Assembly (NCBI RefSeq): GCF_036320965.1
Contig: NC_092262.1
Location: 5,399,087 to 5,463,086, forward strand
From: Panulirus ornatus
Lineage: Eukaryota; Arthropoda; Malacostraca; Decapoda; Palinuridae
Reading direction: 5' to 3'
DNA length: 64,000 nt
The position numbers were made by a program, and so were the translations under genes. The notes beneath the pieces are model-generated. The model searched no databases and was not told where the DNA came from. It saw only the letters and a list, made by a program, of their open reading frames with translations. Below, one piece after another: positions 46,901 to 58,176 of this stretch. Each line of letters starts with the position of its first letter. Position 1 is the stretch's first letter.

Positions 46901-48410
46901 GTTATAGGTAAGTTGCTAGAAGTAGTGAAAAGTTTTTACCAAGGATGTAGGGCATGTGTACGAGTAGGAAGAGTGAATAGTTCCCAGTGATTGTCGGTTT
47001 GCGGCTGGGTTGTGTGATGTCCCCATGATTGTTTAATTTGTTTATGGATGGGATGGTTAGGGAGTCTGTTGTTGATGAGAGGGGTCTGGGAAATGAGTCA
47101 GTTGTTGTTCGCTGATGAAACTGCAGAGGTTGGTGACTGAGTATGGTAAATTGTTTGAAGGGAGAAAGTTGAGAGTAAATGTGAATAAGAGCAAGGTTAT
47201 TAGGTTCATTAGGGTTGAGGGACAAGTTAATTGGGATGTAAGTTTGAATGGAGAAAATTGGAGGAAGTGAAGTGTTTTAAATATCTGGGAGTGGATTTAG
47301 CTGCAGATGGAATCATGGAAGCGGAAGTGAGTCATAGGTTAGGGTAGGGAGCAAAGGTTCTGGGTGCAATGAAGAATGTGTGGAAGAAGAGAACGTTATC
47401 TCTGAGAGCAAAAATGGGTATTTTTTAAGGAATAGTAGTTCCAACAACGTTATATTGTTGCGAGGCATGGGATATAGATCGGATTGTACGGAAGTTGGTG
47501 GATGTGTTGGAAGTGAAATGTTTGACAACAGTATGTGTTGTGAGGTGGTTTGATCGAGTAAGTAATGAAAGGGTAAGAGAGATGTGGGTAATAAAAAGAG
47601 TGTGGTTGAGAGAGCAGAAGAGGGTGTTTTGAAATGGTTTGGACACATGGAGAGAATGAGTGAGGAAAGATTGACAAAGAGGATATATGTGTCAGAGGTG
47701 GAGGGAAGAAGAGAAGTGGGAGACCAGATTGAAGGTGGAAGGATGGAATGAAAAAGATTTTGAGTGATTGGGGACTGAACATCAGGAGGGTGAAAGGAGG
47801 GCAAGGAATAGAGTGAATTGGATCGATGTGGTATACCGGGGTTGACGTGCTGTCAGTGGATTGAATCAGGGCATGTGAAGCGTCTGGGGTAAACCATGGA
47901 AAGCTGTGTAGGTATGTATATTTGCGTGTGTGGACGTATGTATATACATGTGTATGGGGGTGGGTTGGGCCATTTCTTTCGTCTGTTTCCTTGCACTACC
48001 TCGCAAACGCGGGAGACAGCGACAAAGCAAAAAAAAAAAAAAAAATTATTATTATTGTTTCGGTGCATTATTACATGACAGCTAGAGACTGAGTGTGAAC
48101 GAATGGGGCCTTTGTTGTCTTTTCCTAGTGCTATTTTGCACACATGAGGGGGGGAGGGGGTTGTTATTCCATGTGTGGCAAGGTGGTGATGGGAATGAAT
48201 AAAGGCAGACAGTATGAATTATGTACATGTGTATATATGTATGTGTCTGTGTGTGTATATGTATACATTGAGATGTATAGGTATGTATATTTGCGTGTGT
48301 GGACGTGTATGATTGTACATGTGTATGTGGGTGGGTTGGGCCACTCTTTCGTCTGTTTCCTTGCGCTACCTCCCTAACGCAGGAGACAGCGACAAAGCAA
48401 AATGAAGAAT
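43972..48410 (+). mobile_element. Old LINE with 5' end, interrupted by a younger nested copy
   Basis: 43972-45205 starts near TTTCTAAAAGCAG just upstream of the ORF start and holds degraded endonuclease sequence (LALSELKLKGKG, LDYVLIDR). It resumes at 46341 with QMGTSV-type codons and continues with stops to a long-type 3' UTR ending near 48405. Between 47780 and 48045 the sequence is much younger-looking and has its own short UTR and A-run, so this copy is a mosaic. Confidence 0.8.
45206..46329 (+). mobile_element. 5'-truncated LINE nested in the old LINE, with 11-bp TSD
   Basis: Flanked by AAGACAAAAGA at 45195-45205 and 46330-46340. Starts at the codons for SKVI, has a frameshift near 45430 and a stop at 45728, and carries a complete long-type 3' UTR ending AATAAATA. 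Confidence 0.9.
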
Positions 48411-48424
48411 AGAATAGATATTAT

Positions 48425-48943
48425 TATTATACTTTGTCGCTGTCTCCCGTGTTAGTGAGGTAGCTTAAGGAGACAGACGAAAGAATGGTCCAACCCACCC
48501 ACATACACATGTATATACATATATGTACACACACACACACATGTACATATACATTTCAACGTATACATATATATATATGCATAAGCAGACATATACATAT
48601 ATACACGTACATAATTCATACTTGCTGCATTTATTCATTCCCGTAGCCACTCCCTTCCCCCGCATGCGCGCAAGGTAGCGCTAGGAAAAGACAACAAAGG
48701 CCACATTCATTCACATTCAGTCTCTAGCTGTCATGTATAATGCACTGAAACCATGGCTCCCTTTCGACAACCAGGCCCCACAGAACTTTCCATGCTTTAC
48801 CCCAGATGCTTCACATGCCCTGTTTCAATCCATTGACAGCACATCAACCCTGGTATACCACATCGTTCCAGTTCACTCTATTCCTTTCATGCATTTCACC
48901 CTCCTGCATGTTCAGGCCCTGGTCGCTCAAAATCTTTTTCACC
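48425..48943 (-). mobile_element. Old LINE 3' end, long-type UTR
   Basis: Tail and UTR on the minus strand, then the last about 35 codons ([17 protein letters not shown]). Lies tail to tail with the preceding plus copy. Confidence 0.8.
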
Positions 48944-49130
48944 CCATGTGTATATATGTATTTGTCTCTGTATTTATATGTTGATATATATATGTGCATG
49001 TTTGGGCATTGATGGATATATATATATATATATATGTGCATATGAGTGGATGGGCCATTTTTCTTTTGTATCCTAGCACTACCTCACTGATACAGGAAAC
49101 AGCAATTCATTATAATGAAAAACAAAATTA
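48944..49130 (+). mobile_element. Old LINE 3' UTR tail
   Basis: TATGTATTTGTCTCTGTAT-type UTR with a short (TA)n (49018-49034) and a decayed hairpin, ending TTCATTATAATG. Confidence 0.6.
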
Positions 49131-49150
49131 TGTACTTTATTATTATTTGT

Positions 49151-49794
49151 GGATCGTGGGGTGGGGGAGGGGGCGAAAATTCTGGGAGCCTTGAAGAGTG
49201 TGTGGAGGTCGAGAGCATTGTCTCGGAAAGCAGAAATGGGTGTGTTTGAAGGAATAGTGGTTCCAACAATGTTGTATGGTTGCGAGGCGTGGACTATGGA
49301 TAGAGTTGTGCGCAGGAGGATGGATGTGCTGGAAATGAGATGTTTGAGGACAATGTGTGGTGTGAGGTGGTTCGATCGAGTAAGTAACGTAAGGGTAAGA
49401 GAGATGTGTAGAAATAAAAAGAGCGTGGTTGAGAGAGCAGAAGAGGGTGTTTTTGAAATGGTTTGGTCACATGGAGAGAATGAGTGAGGAAAGATTGACC
49501 AAGAGGATATATGTGTCGGAGGTGGAGGGAACGAGGAGAAGAGGGAGACCAAATTGGAGGTGGAAAGATGGAGTGAAAAAGATTTTGTGTGATCGGGGCC
49601 TGAACATGCAGGAGGGTGAAAGGAGGGCAAAGAATAGAGTGAATTGGAGCGATGTGGTATACCGGGGTTGATGTGCTGTCAGTGGATTGAATCAAGGCAT
49701 GTGTATGGGGGTGGGTTGGGCCATTTCTTTCGTCTGTTTCCTTGCGCTACCTCGCAGACGCGGGAGACAGCGACAAAGCAAAAAGAAAAAAAAA
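49151..49794 (+). mobile_element. 5'-truncated LINE with 12-bp TSD and minimal 3' UTR
   Basis: Flanked by ATTATTATTTGT at 49139-49150 and 49795-49806. Coding from DHRVGEGAK, with a +1 frameshift near 49455. The 3' UTR has the same CATGTG-joined deletion as the copy at 11941-12630. Confidence 0.92.
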
Positions 49795-49949
49795 ATTATT
49801 ATTTGTATGTTAAATCCAAAATCCATTATATAGGAATCCATTAAATTGAGAGTTTCCTGTATATGCTTTTTTTTAGTGGGCTGGAAGTTTACCTATTTTG
49901 TGAATGTTTTACATTTTATATGCTTCATTTAGGTCTTTTCTTTCTTTCA

Positions 49950-50330
49950 TACATGTTTACCATTTCTCATGTTAGCAAGGTAATGCTGGGAACAGACGAA
50001 AAAAAAAAAAGAAGCCTGATTTGCTTTTATCCATTCTCTATCTGTCATATGTAATACACCAAAAACTGCAGTCTCCCATCCACAGCCAGGCCTGACAGGC
50101 CTTTTCAATGGTTTTCCTTAGCTGCTTTACGTACCTTGGTACAGTTCATTGACAGTATGTCAACTTCTGTATACCTTATTGCTCGTGCTCACTCATATTT
50201 CATGCATGCCTTTCACCCTCTTGTAGCTTGTTCATCCCTGAGCACTCGAAATCTTTCTCTTCATCTTTCCATCTCAAATTTGGTCTCCTTTCCTTGACCA
50301 CTCCACTTTTCACACAGACAGATTGCTAGA
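49950..50330 (-). mobile_element. Old LINE 3' fragment
   Basis: Diverged tail, UTR and terminal codons on the minus strand (CCTTTCACCCTCTTGTAG, TCTCAAATTTGGTCTCC). Confidence 0.65.
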
Positions 50331-50383
50331 ATGACAGTTCTTTAAAAACTTGACTAAAGTGTTATGTGAGGGCCCATGATATG

Positions 50384-50519
50384 TTTTTTTTTTCCAAAAG
50401 AAGGAACAGAGAATGAGGTCAGGTGAGGATATTCCCTCAGAGGCCCAGTCCTCTGTTCTTAACGCTACCTTGCTAATGCGGGAAATGGCGAAGTTTGAAA
50501 GAAAGAAAGAAGAAAGAAA
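50384..50519 (+). mobile_element. Short non-autonomous element, 5'-truncated copy 8
   Basis: Starts in the central T-run (TTTCCAAAAGAAGGAACAGAG) and ends with the hairpin and a GAAAGAAAG tail. Lies 70 bp upstream of an EML exon. Confidence 0.85.
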
Positions 50520-50589
50520 CCACTCACAAGTATATGATTGAAGATAAGTTGACATTAAGGTATTTTACTTAATTGATTTTATCCTGAAG

Positions 50590-50744
50590 GTGGCAACACT
50601 GTTTACAAGATGGTTCGTGCTGCTCATGATGGACCAGTGTTCTCCATCTTGGTACAAAAGGATGGAACGATCATAACTGGTGGGAAAGATGGAAAGATTG
50701 TAGAATGGGACAGGGACTTGGAACGCACTGGCAATGTGATTGAG
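50590..50744 (+). CDS. EML: EML/EMAP-like gene, fourth exon seen
   Basis: The 155-bp exon follows an ATCCTGAAG acceptor and precedes a GTAAGT donor. With the single carried base from the previous exon it gives 52 codons. It encodes GGNTVYKMVRAAHDGPVF, then ITGGKDGKIVEWDRDLE. 'AHDGPVF...TGGKDGKIxxWD' matches the EML blade in which an AHDG turn precedes a WD strand, and the carried-base phase confirms the junction with 41785. The upstream intron is 8.8 kb and holds an LTR element remnant and several LINEs. The downstream intron is only 173 bp. Confidence 0.92.
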
Positions 50745-50917
50745 GTAAGTCTTTATAAACTTATGTAAAAACCCTTAATAAATGTTAAGACAAAATATGA
50801 GGATCCATAAATATGGATATGTGAAAAGTTCAGATGAATATTATTTCTGGCAAAGAATTTAGGACATATGAAAGATGACATTGGTATGAAGTACACAGTT
50901 TTACTCTCTACTTGCAG

Positions 50918-51043
50918 ATTCCTGAACAGTATGGGTCACCTCGCGTAGTGACCTCAGGTCGAGGAACACAGTTGGTTGTTGGCACAACCCGTAACTGTGT
51001 TTTAGAGGGAACATTTACTTTCCCCATGAGACCTGTTATGCAG
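50918..51043 (+). CDS. EML: EML/EMAP-like gene, fifth exon seen
   Basis: The 126-bp exon follows a TACTTGCAG acceptor and precedes a GTGAGT donor, phase 0 on both sides. It encodes 42 residues, IPEQYGSPRVV through LVVGTTRNCVLEGTF to PVMQ. 'xPxQYGxxR...LVGTxRNxxLxGTF' is a strongly conserved EML segment at the join between the two tandem propellers. The expected next exon (second propeller, starting near a GHTDELW-type motif) was not seen before the window ends, and 51044-64000 holds only intron or flank, LINEs and a segmental duplication. It is possible that the gene continues beyond the tandem duplication. Confidence 0.9.
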
Positions 51044-51348
51044 GTGAGTAAAATCATCTTTAACAATTATGGAGGTAGAAAAGTCTCTGAAACCACTGTA
51101 AGGCACTTATTTACCATTGCTCATAAAACATTCAACAGGGAGCACATAAGTCTGATGCATATGCATGTCTCTTCATTGGAGTTCTGTAGATTAGCTTTAC
51201 TAGTACAAAATTTTTCTAGAGAACATTGCATTTCATGTAGCTAATGTACGAGTAAAGCATTTTCTTTTGTAATCCCATACCCACATATCTCACCTTGATA
51301 TTTGGAACAAGAGCTTCAAAAGGTCAAATTGTGATTGATAATTTTAGT

Positions 51349-52743
51349 GTGGTTTCAGAAGTGGTAGAGGATGTGTGGATCAGGTGTTTGCTTAGAAGAA
51401 TGTATGTGAGAAATACTTAGAAAAGCAAATGGATTTGTATGTAGCATTTATGGATCTGGAGAAGGCATATGATAGAGTTGATAGAGATGCTCTGTGGAAG
51501 GTATTAAGAATATATGGTGTGGGAGGCAAGTTGTTAGAAGCAGTGAAAAGTTTTTATCGAGGATGTAAGGCATGTGTACGTGTAGGAAGAGAGGAAAGTG
51601 ATTGGTTCTCAGTGAATGTAGGTTTGCGGCAGGGGTGTGTGATGTCTCCATGGTTGTTTAATTTGTTTATGGACGGGGTTGTTAGGGAGGTGAATGCAAG
51701 AGTTTTGGAAAGAGGGGCAAGTATGAAGTCTGTTGTGGATGAGAGAGCTTGGGAAGTGAGTCAGTTGTTGTTCGCTGATGATACAGCGCTGGTGGCTGAT
51801 TCATGTGAGAAACTGCAGAAGCTGGTGACTGAGTTTGGTAAAGTGTGTGAAAGAAGAAAGTTAAGAGTAAATGTGAATAAGAGCAAGGTTATTAGGTACA
51901 GTAGGGTTGAGGGTCAAGTCAGTTGGGAGGTGAGTTTGAATGGAGAAAAACTGGAGGAAGTGAAGTGTTTTAGATATCTGGGAGTGGATCTGGCAGCGGA
52001 TGGAACCATGGAAGCGGAGGTGGATCATAGGGTGGGGGAGGGGGCAAAAATTCTGGGAGCCTTGAAGAATGTGTGGAAGTCGAGAACATTATCTCGGAAA
52101 GCAAAAATGGGTATGTTTGAAGGAATAGTGGTTCCAACAATGTTGTATGGTTGCGAGGCGTGGGCTATGGATAGAGTTGTGCGCAGGAGGATGGATGTGC
52201 TGGAAATGAGATGTTTGAGGACAATGTGTGGTGTGAGGTGGTTTGATCGAGTAAGTAACGTAAGGGTAAGAGAGATGTGTGGAAATAAAAAGAGAGTGGT
52301 TGAGAGAGCAGAAGAGGGTGTTTTGAAATGGTTTGGTCACATGGAGAGAATGAGTGAGGAAAGATTGACCAAGAGGATATATGTGTCGGAGGTGGAGGGA
52401 ACGAGGAGAAGAGGGAGACCAAATTGGAGGTGGAAAGATGGAGTGAAAAAGATTTTGTGTGTTCGGGGCCTGAACATGCAGGAGGGTGAAAGGAGGGCAA
52501 GGAATAGAGTGAATTGGATCGATGTGGTATACCGGGGTTGACGTGCTGTCAGTGGATTGAATCAAGGCATGTGAAGCGTCTGGGGTAAACCATGGAAAGC
52601 TGTGTAGGTATGTATATTTGTGTGTGTGGACGTATGTATATACATGTGTATTGGGGTGGGTTGGGCCATTTCTTTCGTCTGTTTCCTTGCGCTACCTCGC
52701 AAACGCGGGAGACAGCGACAAAGCAAAAAAAAAAAAAAAAAAA
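51349..52743 (+). mobile_element. 5'-truncated LINE at the start of tandem unit 1
   Basis: Starts at the codons for CGFRSGRG. A short TTTAGT at 51343-51348 and 52744-52749 may be the target duplication. One nonsense codon (TTGCTTAGA near 51390), otherwise open 51429-52541. Carries QVSWEV, KKRVVE and LCVRGL, shared with 55140-57515. Confidence 0.85.
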
Positions 52744-53189
52744 TTTAGTAAAACGTGTGTGATGGCATATGTTTTTGTTATGGGAACATGAAGAGGCTAA
52801 AGTAAAAAATGAGTAAAACCAAAATGTTTTGACAGATTATGAAGTATCTGATCCATGCCAAATGAGTAAAACCAAAATGTTTTGACAGATTATGAAGTAT
52901 CTGATCCATGCCAGATGATAAGAAATGAATTTAATGTTTATGGATAGAGTGGGCACAGTTAGATTACGAAAGAAGAAGGTTTAGGCCAAAGGCCTGAAAC
53001 AAGCAAGCTCCCATTACCATGTTTTAGTGTATTGTGAAGGGTGGGTGAGGCCGGTGCTTAATCACTCAAGATACTTAGGTTTGAAAGGTCTGAATCCAAA
53101 TTTTCCTAGACAGTATCCTAGAAAATTTCATGCTCACAGGACACCATTACAGAGAGGAAAGGTTTTGCTGATTTAATAACATATCTTTA
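52744..53189. other. Non-coding flank within tandem unit 1
   Basis: No gene recognised. Contains a 53-bp tandem duplication (52808-52860 and 52861-52913). Repeated at about 57516-57965. Confidence 0.6.
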
Positions 53190-53393
53190 TAGCTTCTTAC
53201 CTTCTCCTGCTTCACTAAGGTAGCCCCAGGAACATACAAGTGCACCTTTGAAGAAGAATATTTGTATGGTTCCTTGTGTCCCCCCTTTTTGAATGTTAGT
53301 ACAGGAGGAGAGGATTTTGAGCGCCCCGGTAATTTTCTTAGCTGCACTCTATGACTCATAGGAGATACTTGGGTAGTATTCTTTCTCATCTAT
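53190..53393 (-). mobile_element. Old short non-autonomous element (copy 9)
   Basis: On the minus strand, a decayed tail (TTCACTAAGGTAGCCCCAGGAACA) and head (TACTTGGGTAGTATTCTTTCTC) align with the short-element consensus in the same order. It accounts for an 80-codon open frame here. Confidence 0.6.
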
Positions 53394-53401
53394 TTTCTTT
53401 T

Positions 53402-55118
53402 TTTTTTGCCGCTGTCTCCCGCGTTTGCGAGGTAGGGCAAGGAAACACACGAAAGAAATGGCCCAACCCACCCCCATACACATGTATATACATACGTCCA
53501 CACACACAAATATACATACCTACACAGCTTTCCATGGTTTACCCCAGACGCTTCACATGCCCTGATTCAATCCACTGACAGCACGTCAACCCCGGTATAC
53601 CACATCGATCCAGTTCACTCTATTCCTTGCCCTCCTTTCACCCTCCTGCATGTTCAGGCCCCGATCACACAAAATCTTTTTCACTCCATCTTTCCACCCC
53701 CAATTTGGTCTCCCACTTCTCCTCGTTCCCTCCACCTCCAACACATATATCCTCTTGGTCAATCTTTCCTCACTCATTCTCTCCATGTGCCCAAACCATT
53801 TCAAAACACCCTCTTCTGCTCTCTCAACCACACTCTTTTTATTTCCACACATCTCTCTTACCCTTACGTTACTTACTCGATCAAACCACCTCACACCACA
53901 CATTGTCCTCAAACATCTCATTTCCAGCACATCCATCCTCCTGCGCACAACTCTATCCATAGCCCACGCCTCGCAACCATACAACATTGTTGGAACCACT
54001 ATTCCTTCAAACATACCCATTTTTGCTCTCCGAGATAATGTTCTCGACTTCCTTACATTCTTCAAGGCTCCCAGGATTTTCGCCCCCTCCCCCACCCTAT
54101 GATCCACTTCCGCTTCCATGGTTCCATCCGCTGCCAGATCCACTCCCAGATATCTAAAACACTTTACTTCCTCCAGTTTTTCTCCATTCAAACTTACCTC
54201 CCAATTGACTTGACCCTCAACCCTACTGTACCTAATAACCTTGCTCTTATTCACATTTACTCTTAACTTTCTTCTTTCACACACTTTACCAAACTCAGTC
54301 ACCAGCTTCTGCAGTTTCTCACATGAATCAGCCACCAGCGCTGTATCATCAGCGAACAACAGCTGACTCACTTCCCAAGCTCTCTCATCCACAACAGACT
54401 TCATACTTGCCCCTCTTTCCAAAACTCTTGCATTCACCTCCCTAACAACCCCGTCCATAAACAAATTAAACAACCATGGAGACATCACACACCCCTGCCG
54501 CAAACTTACATTCACTGAGAACCAATCACTTTCCTTTCTTCCTACACGTACACATGCCTTACATCCTCGATAAAAACTTTTCACTGCTTCTAACAGCTTG
54601 CCTCCCACACCATATATTCTTAATACCTTCCACAGAGCATCTCTATCAACTCTATCATATGCCATCTCCAGATCCATAAATGCTGCATACAAATCCATTT
54701 GCTTTTCTAAGTATTTCTCACATACATTCTTCAAAGCAAACACCTGATCCACACATCCTCTACCACTTCTGAAACCACACTGCTCTTCCCCAATCTGATG
54801 CTCTGTACATGCCTTCACCCTCTCAATCAATACCCTCCCATATAATTTACCAGGAATACTCAACAAACTTATACCTCTGTAATTTGAGCACTCACTCTTA
54901 TCCCCTTTGCCTTTGTACAATGGCACTATGCATGCATTCCGCCAATCCTCAGGCACCTCACCATGAGTCATACATACATTAGATAACCTTACCAACCAGT
55001 CAGTAATACAGTCACCCCCTTTTTTAATAAATTCCACTGCAATACCATCCAAACCTGCTGTCTTGCCGGCTTTCATCTTTCGCAAAGCTTTTACTACCTC
55101 TTCTCTGTTTACCAAATC
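53402..55118 (-). mobile_element. LINE, open reverse transcriptase region, in tandem unit 1
   Basis: Open frame 53586-55115 (509 residues) with motifs A, B and C, AAF for VAF before motif A and DLEMAYD for DLEKAYD. 5' truncation at the codons for DLVNREE, next to TATTGTGTCGG. Confidence 0.9.
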
Positions 55119-55138
55119 TATTGTGTCGGATAAATATA

Positions 55139-57515
55139 AGTGAATGTTGGGGTGAAGAGGGTGGTGAGAGTAAGTGAGCTTGGGAAGGAGACTTGTGTGA
55201 GGAAGTACCAGGAGAGACTGAGTACAGAATGGAAAAAGGTGAGAACAATGGAAGTAAGTGGAGTGGGGGAGGAATGGGATATATTTAGGGAATCAGTGAT
55301 GGATTGCGCAAAAGATGCTTGTGGCATGAGAAGAGTGGGAGGTGGGTTGATTAGAAAGGGTAGTGAGTGGTGGGATGAAGAAGTAAGAGTATTAGTGAAA
55401 GAGAAGAGAGAGGCATTTGGATGATTTTTGCAGGGAAAAAATGCAATTGAGTGGGAGATGTTTAAAAGAAAGAGACAGGAGGTCAAGAGAAAGGTGCAAG
55501 AGGTGAAAAAAAGGGCAAATGAGAGTTGGGGTGAGAGAGTATCATTAAATTTTAGGGAGAATAAAAAGATGTTCTGAAAGGAGGTAAATAAAGTGCGTAA
55601 GACAAGGGAGCAAATGGGAACTTCAGTGAAGGGCGCAAATGAGGAGGTGATAACAAGTAGTGGTGATGTGAGAAGGAGATGGAGTGAGTATTTTGAAGGT
55701 TTGTTGAATGTGTTTGATGATAGAGTGGCAGATATAGGGTGTTTTGGTCGAGGTGGTGTGCAAAGTGAGAGGGTTAGGGAAAATGATTTGGTAAACAGAG
55801 AAGAGGTAGTAAAAGCTTTGCGGAAGATGAAAGCCGGCAAAGCAGCAGGTTTGGATGGTATTGCAGTGGAATTTATTAAAAAAGGGGGTGACTGTATTGT
55901 TGACTGGTTGGTAAGGTTATTTAATGTATGTATGACTCATGGTGAGGTGCCTGAGGATTGGCGGAATGCGTGCATAGTGCCATTGTACAAAGGCAAAGGG
56001 GATAAGAGTGAGTGCTCAAATTACAGAGGTATAAGTTTGTTGAATATTCCTGGTAAATTATATGGGAGGGTATTGATTGAGAGGGTGAAGGCATGTACAG
56101 AGCATCAGATTGGGGAAGAGCAGTGTGGTTTCAGAAGTGGTAGAGGATGTGTGGATCAGGTGTTTGCTTTGAAGAATGTATGTGAGAAATACTTGGAAAA
56201 GCAAATGGATTTGTATGTAGCATTTATGGATCTGGAGAAGGCATATGAGAGAGTTGATAGAGATGCTCTGTGGAAGGTATTAAGAATATATGGTGTGGGA
56301 GGCAAGTTGTTAGAAGCAGTGAAAAGTTTTTATCGAGGATGTAAGGCATGTGTACGTGTAGGAAGAGAGGAAAGTGATTGGTTCTCAGTGAATGTAGGTT
56401 TGCGGCAGGGGTGTGTGATGTCTCCATGGTTGTTTAATTTGTTTATGGACGGGGTTGTTAGGGAGGTGAATGCAAGAGTTTTGGAAAGAGGGGCAAGTAT
56501 GAAGTCTGTTGTGGATGAGAGAGCTTGGGAAGTGAGTCAGTTGTTGTTCGCTGATGATACAGCGCTGGTGGCTGATTCATGTGAGAAACTGCAGAAGCTG
56601 GTGACTGAGTTTGGTAAAGTGTGTGAAAGAAGAAAGTTAAGAGTAAATGTGAATAAGAGCAAGGTTATTAGGTACAGTAGGGTTGAGGGTCAAGTCAGTT
56701 GGGAGGTGAGTTTGAATGGAGAAAAACTGGAGGAAGTGAAGTGTTTTAGATATCTGGGAGTGGATCTGGCAGCGGATGGAACCATGGAAGCGGAGGTGGA
56801 TCATAGGGTGGGGGAGGGGGCAAAAATTCTGGGAGCCTTGAAGAATGTGTGGAAGTCGAGAACATTATCTCGGAAAGCAAAAATGGGTATGTTTGAAGGA
56901 ATAGTGGTTCCAACAATGTTGTATGGTTGCGAGGCGTGGGCTATGGATAGAGTTGTGCGCAGGAGGATGGATGTGCTGGAAATGAGATGTTTGAGGACAA
57001 TGTGTGGTGTGAGGTGGTTTGATCGAGTAAGTAACGTAAGGGTAAGAGAGATGTGTGGAAATAAAAAGAGAGTGGTTGAGAGAGCAGAAGAGGGTGTTTT
57101 GAAATGGTTTGGTCACATGGAGAGAATGAGTGAGGAAAGATTGACCAAGAGGATATATGTGTCGGAGGTGGAGGGAACGAGGAGAAGAGGGAGACCAAAT
57201 TGGAGGTGGAAAGATGGAGTGAAAAAGATTTTGTGTGTTCGGGGCCTGAACATGCAGGAGGGTGAAAGGAGGGCAAGGAATAGAGTGAATTGGATCGATG
57301 TGGTATACCGGGGTTGACGTGCTGTCAGTGGATTGAATCAAGGCATGTGAAGCGTCTGGGGTAAACCATGGAAAGCTGTGTAGGTATGTATATTTGTGTG
57401 TGTGGACGTATGTATATACATGTGTATTGGGGTGGGTTGGGCCATTTCTTTCGTCTGTTTCCTTGCGCTACCTCGCAAACGCGGGAGACAGCGACAAAGC
57501 AAAAAAAAAAAAAAA
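55139..57515 (+). mobile_element. LINE spanning the boundary of the tandem units
   Basis: Starts at RVNVGVKR. Two stops break the front part (TGA at about 55424 in FG-FLQG, TGA at about 55575 in MF-KEV). It is then open to 57317 and carries the short UTR. The 3' two-thirds match 51349-52743 nearly base for base, so this copy is probably a recombinant. Confidence 0.88.
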
Positions 57516-57964
57516 AATTTAGTAAAACGTGTGTGATGGCATATGTTTTTGTTATGGGAACATGAAGAGGCTAAAGTAAAAAATGAGTAAAACCAAAATG
57601 TTTTGACAGATTATGAAGTATCTGATCCATGCCAAATGAGTAAAAACCAAAATGTTTTGACAGATTATGAAGTATCTGATCCATGCCAGATGATAAGAAA
57701 TGAATTTAATGTTTATGGATAGAGTGGGCACAGTTAGATTACGAAAGAAGAAGGTTTAGGCCAAAGGCCTGAAACAAGCAAGCTCCCATTACCATGTTTT
57801 AGTGTATTGTGAAGGGTGGGTGAGGCCGGTGCTTAATCACTCAAGATACTTAGGTTTGAAAGGTCTGAATCCAAATTTTCCTAGACAGTATCCTAGAAAA
57901 TCTCATGCTCACAGGACACCATTACAGAGAGGAAAGGTTTTGCTGATTTAATAACATATCTTTA

Positions 57965-58168
57965 TAGCTTCTTACCTTCTCCTGCTTCACTAAGGTAGCC
58001 CCAGGAACATACAAGTGCACCTTTGAAGAAGAATATTTGTATGGTTCCTTGTGTCCCCCCTTTTTGAATGTTAGTACAGGAGGAGAGGATTTTGAGCGCC
58101 CCGGTAATTTTCTTAGCTGTACTCTATGACTCATAGGAGATACTTGGGTAGTATTCTTTCTCATCTAT
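57965..58168 (-). mobile_element. Old short element, duplicate of 53190-53393
   Basis: Same sequence as the unit-1 copy, shifted by 4,775 bp, with single-base differences. Confidence 0.6.
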
Positions 58169-58176
58169 TTTCTTTT

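Larger units (their letters stand above)
51349..56128. repeat. Segmental tandem duplication, unit 1
   Basis: 51354-55484 matches 56129-64000 at a constant offset of about 4,775 bp, up to the 3.74-kb LINE insertion in unit 2, after which the offset is about 8,529. Shared rare changes and the shared 53-bp duplication rule out independent insertions. Confidence 0.88.

Noticed and set aside
53147..53389. 80-codon minus-strand frame preserved in both duplication units (also 57922-58164)
   Set aside because: Its preservation comes from the recent duplication, and the sequence aligns with a decayed short non-autonomous element.
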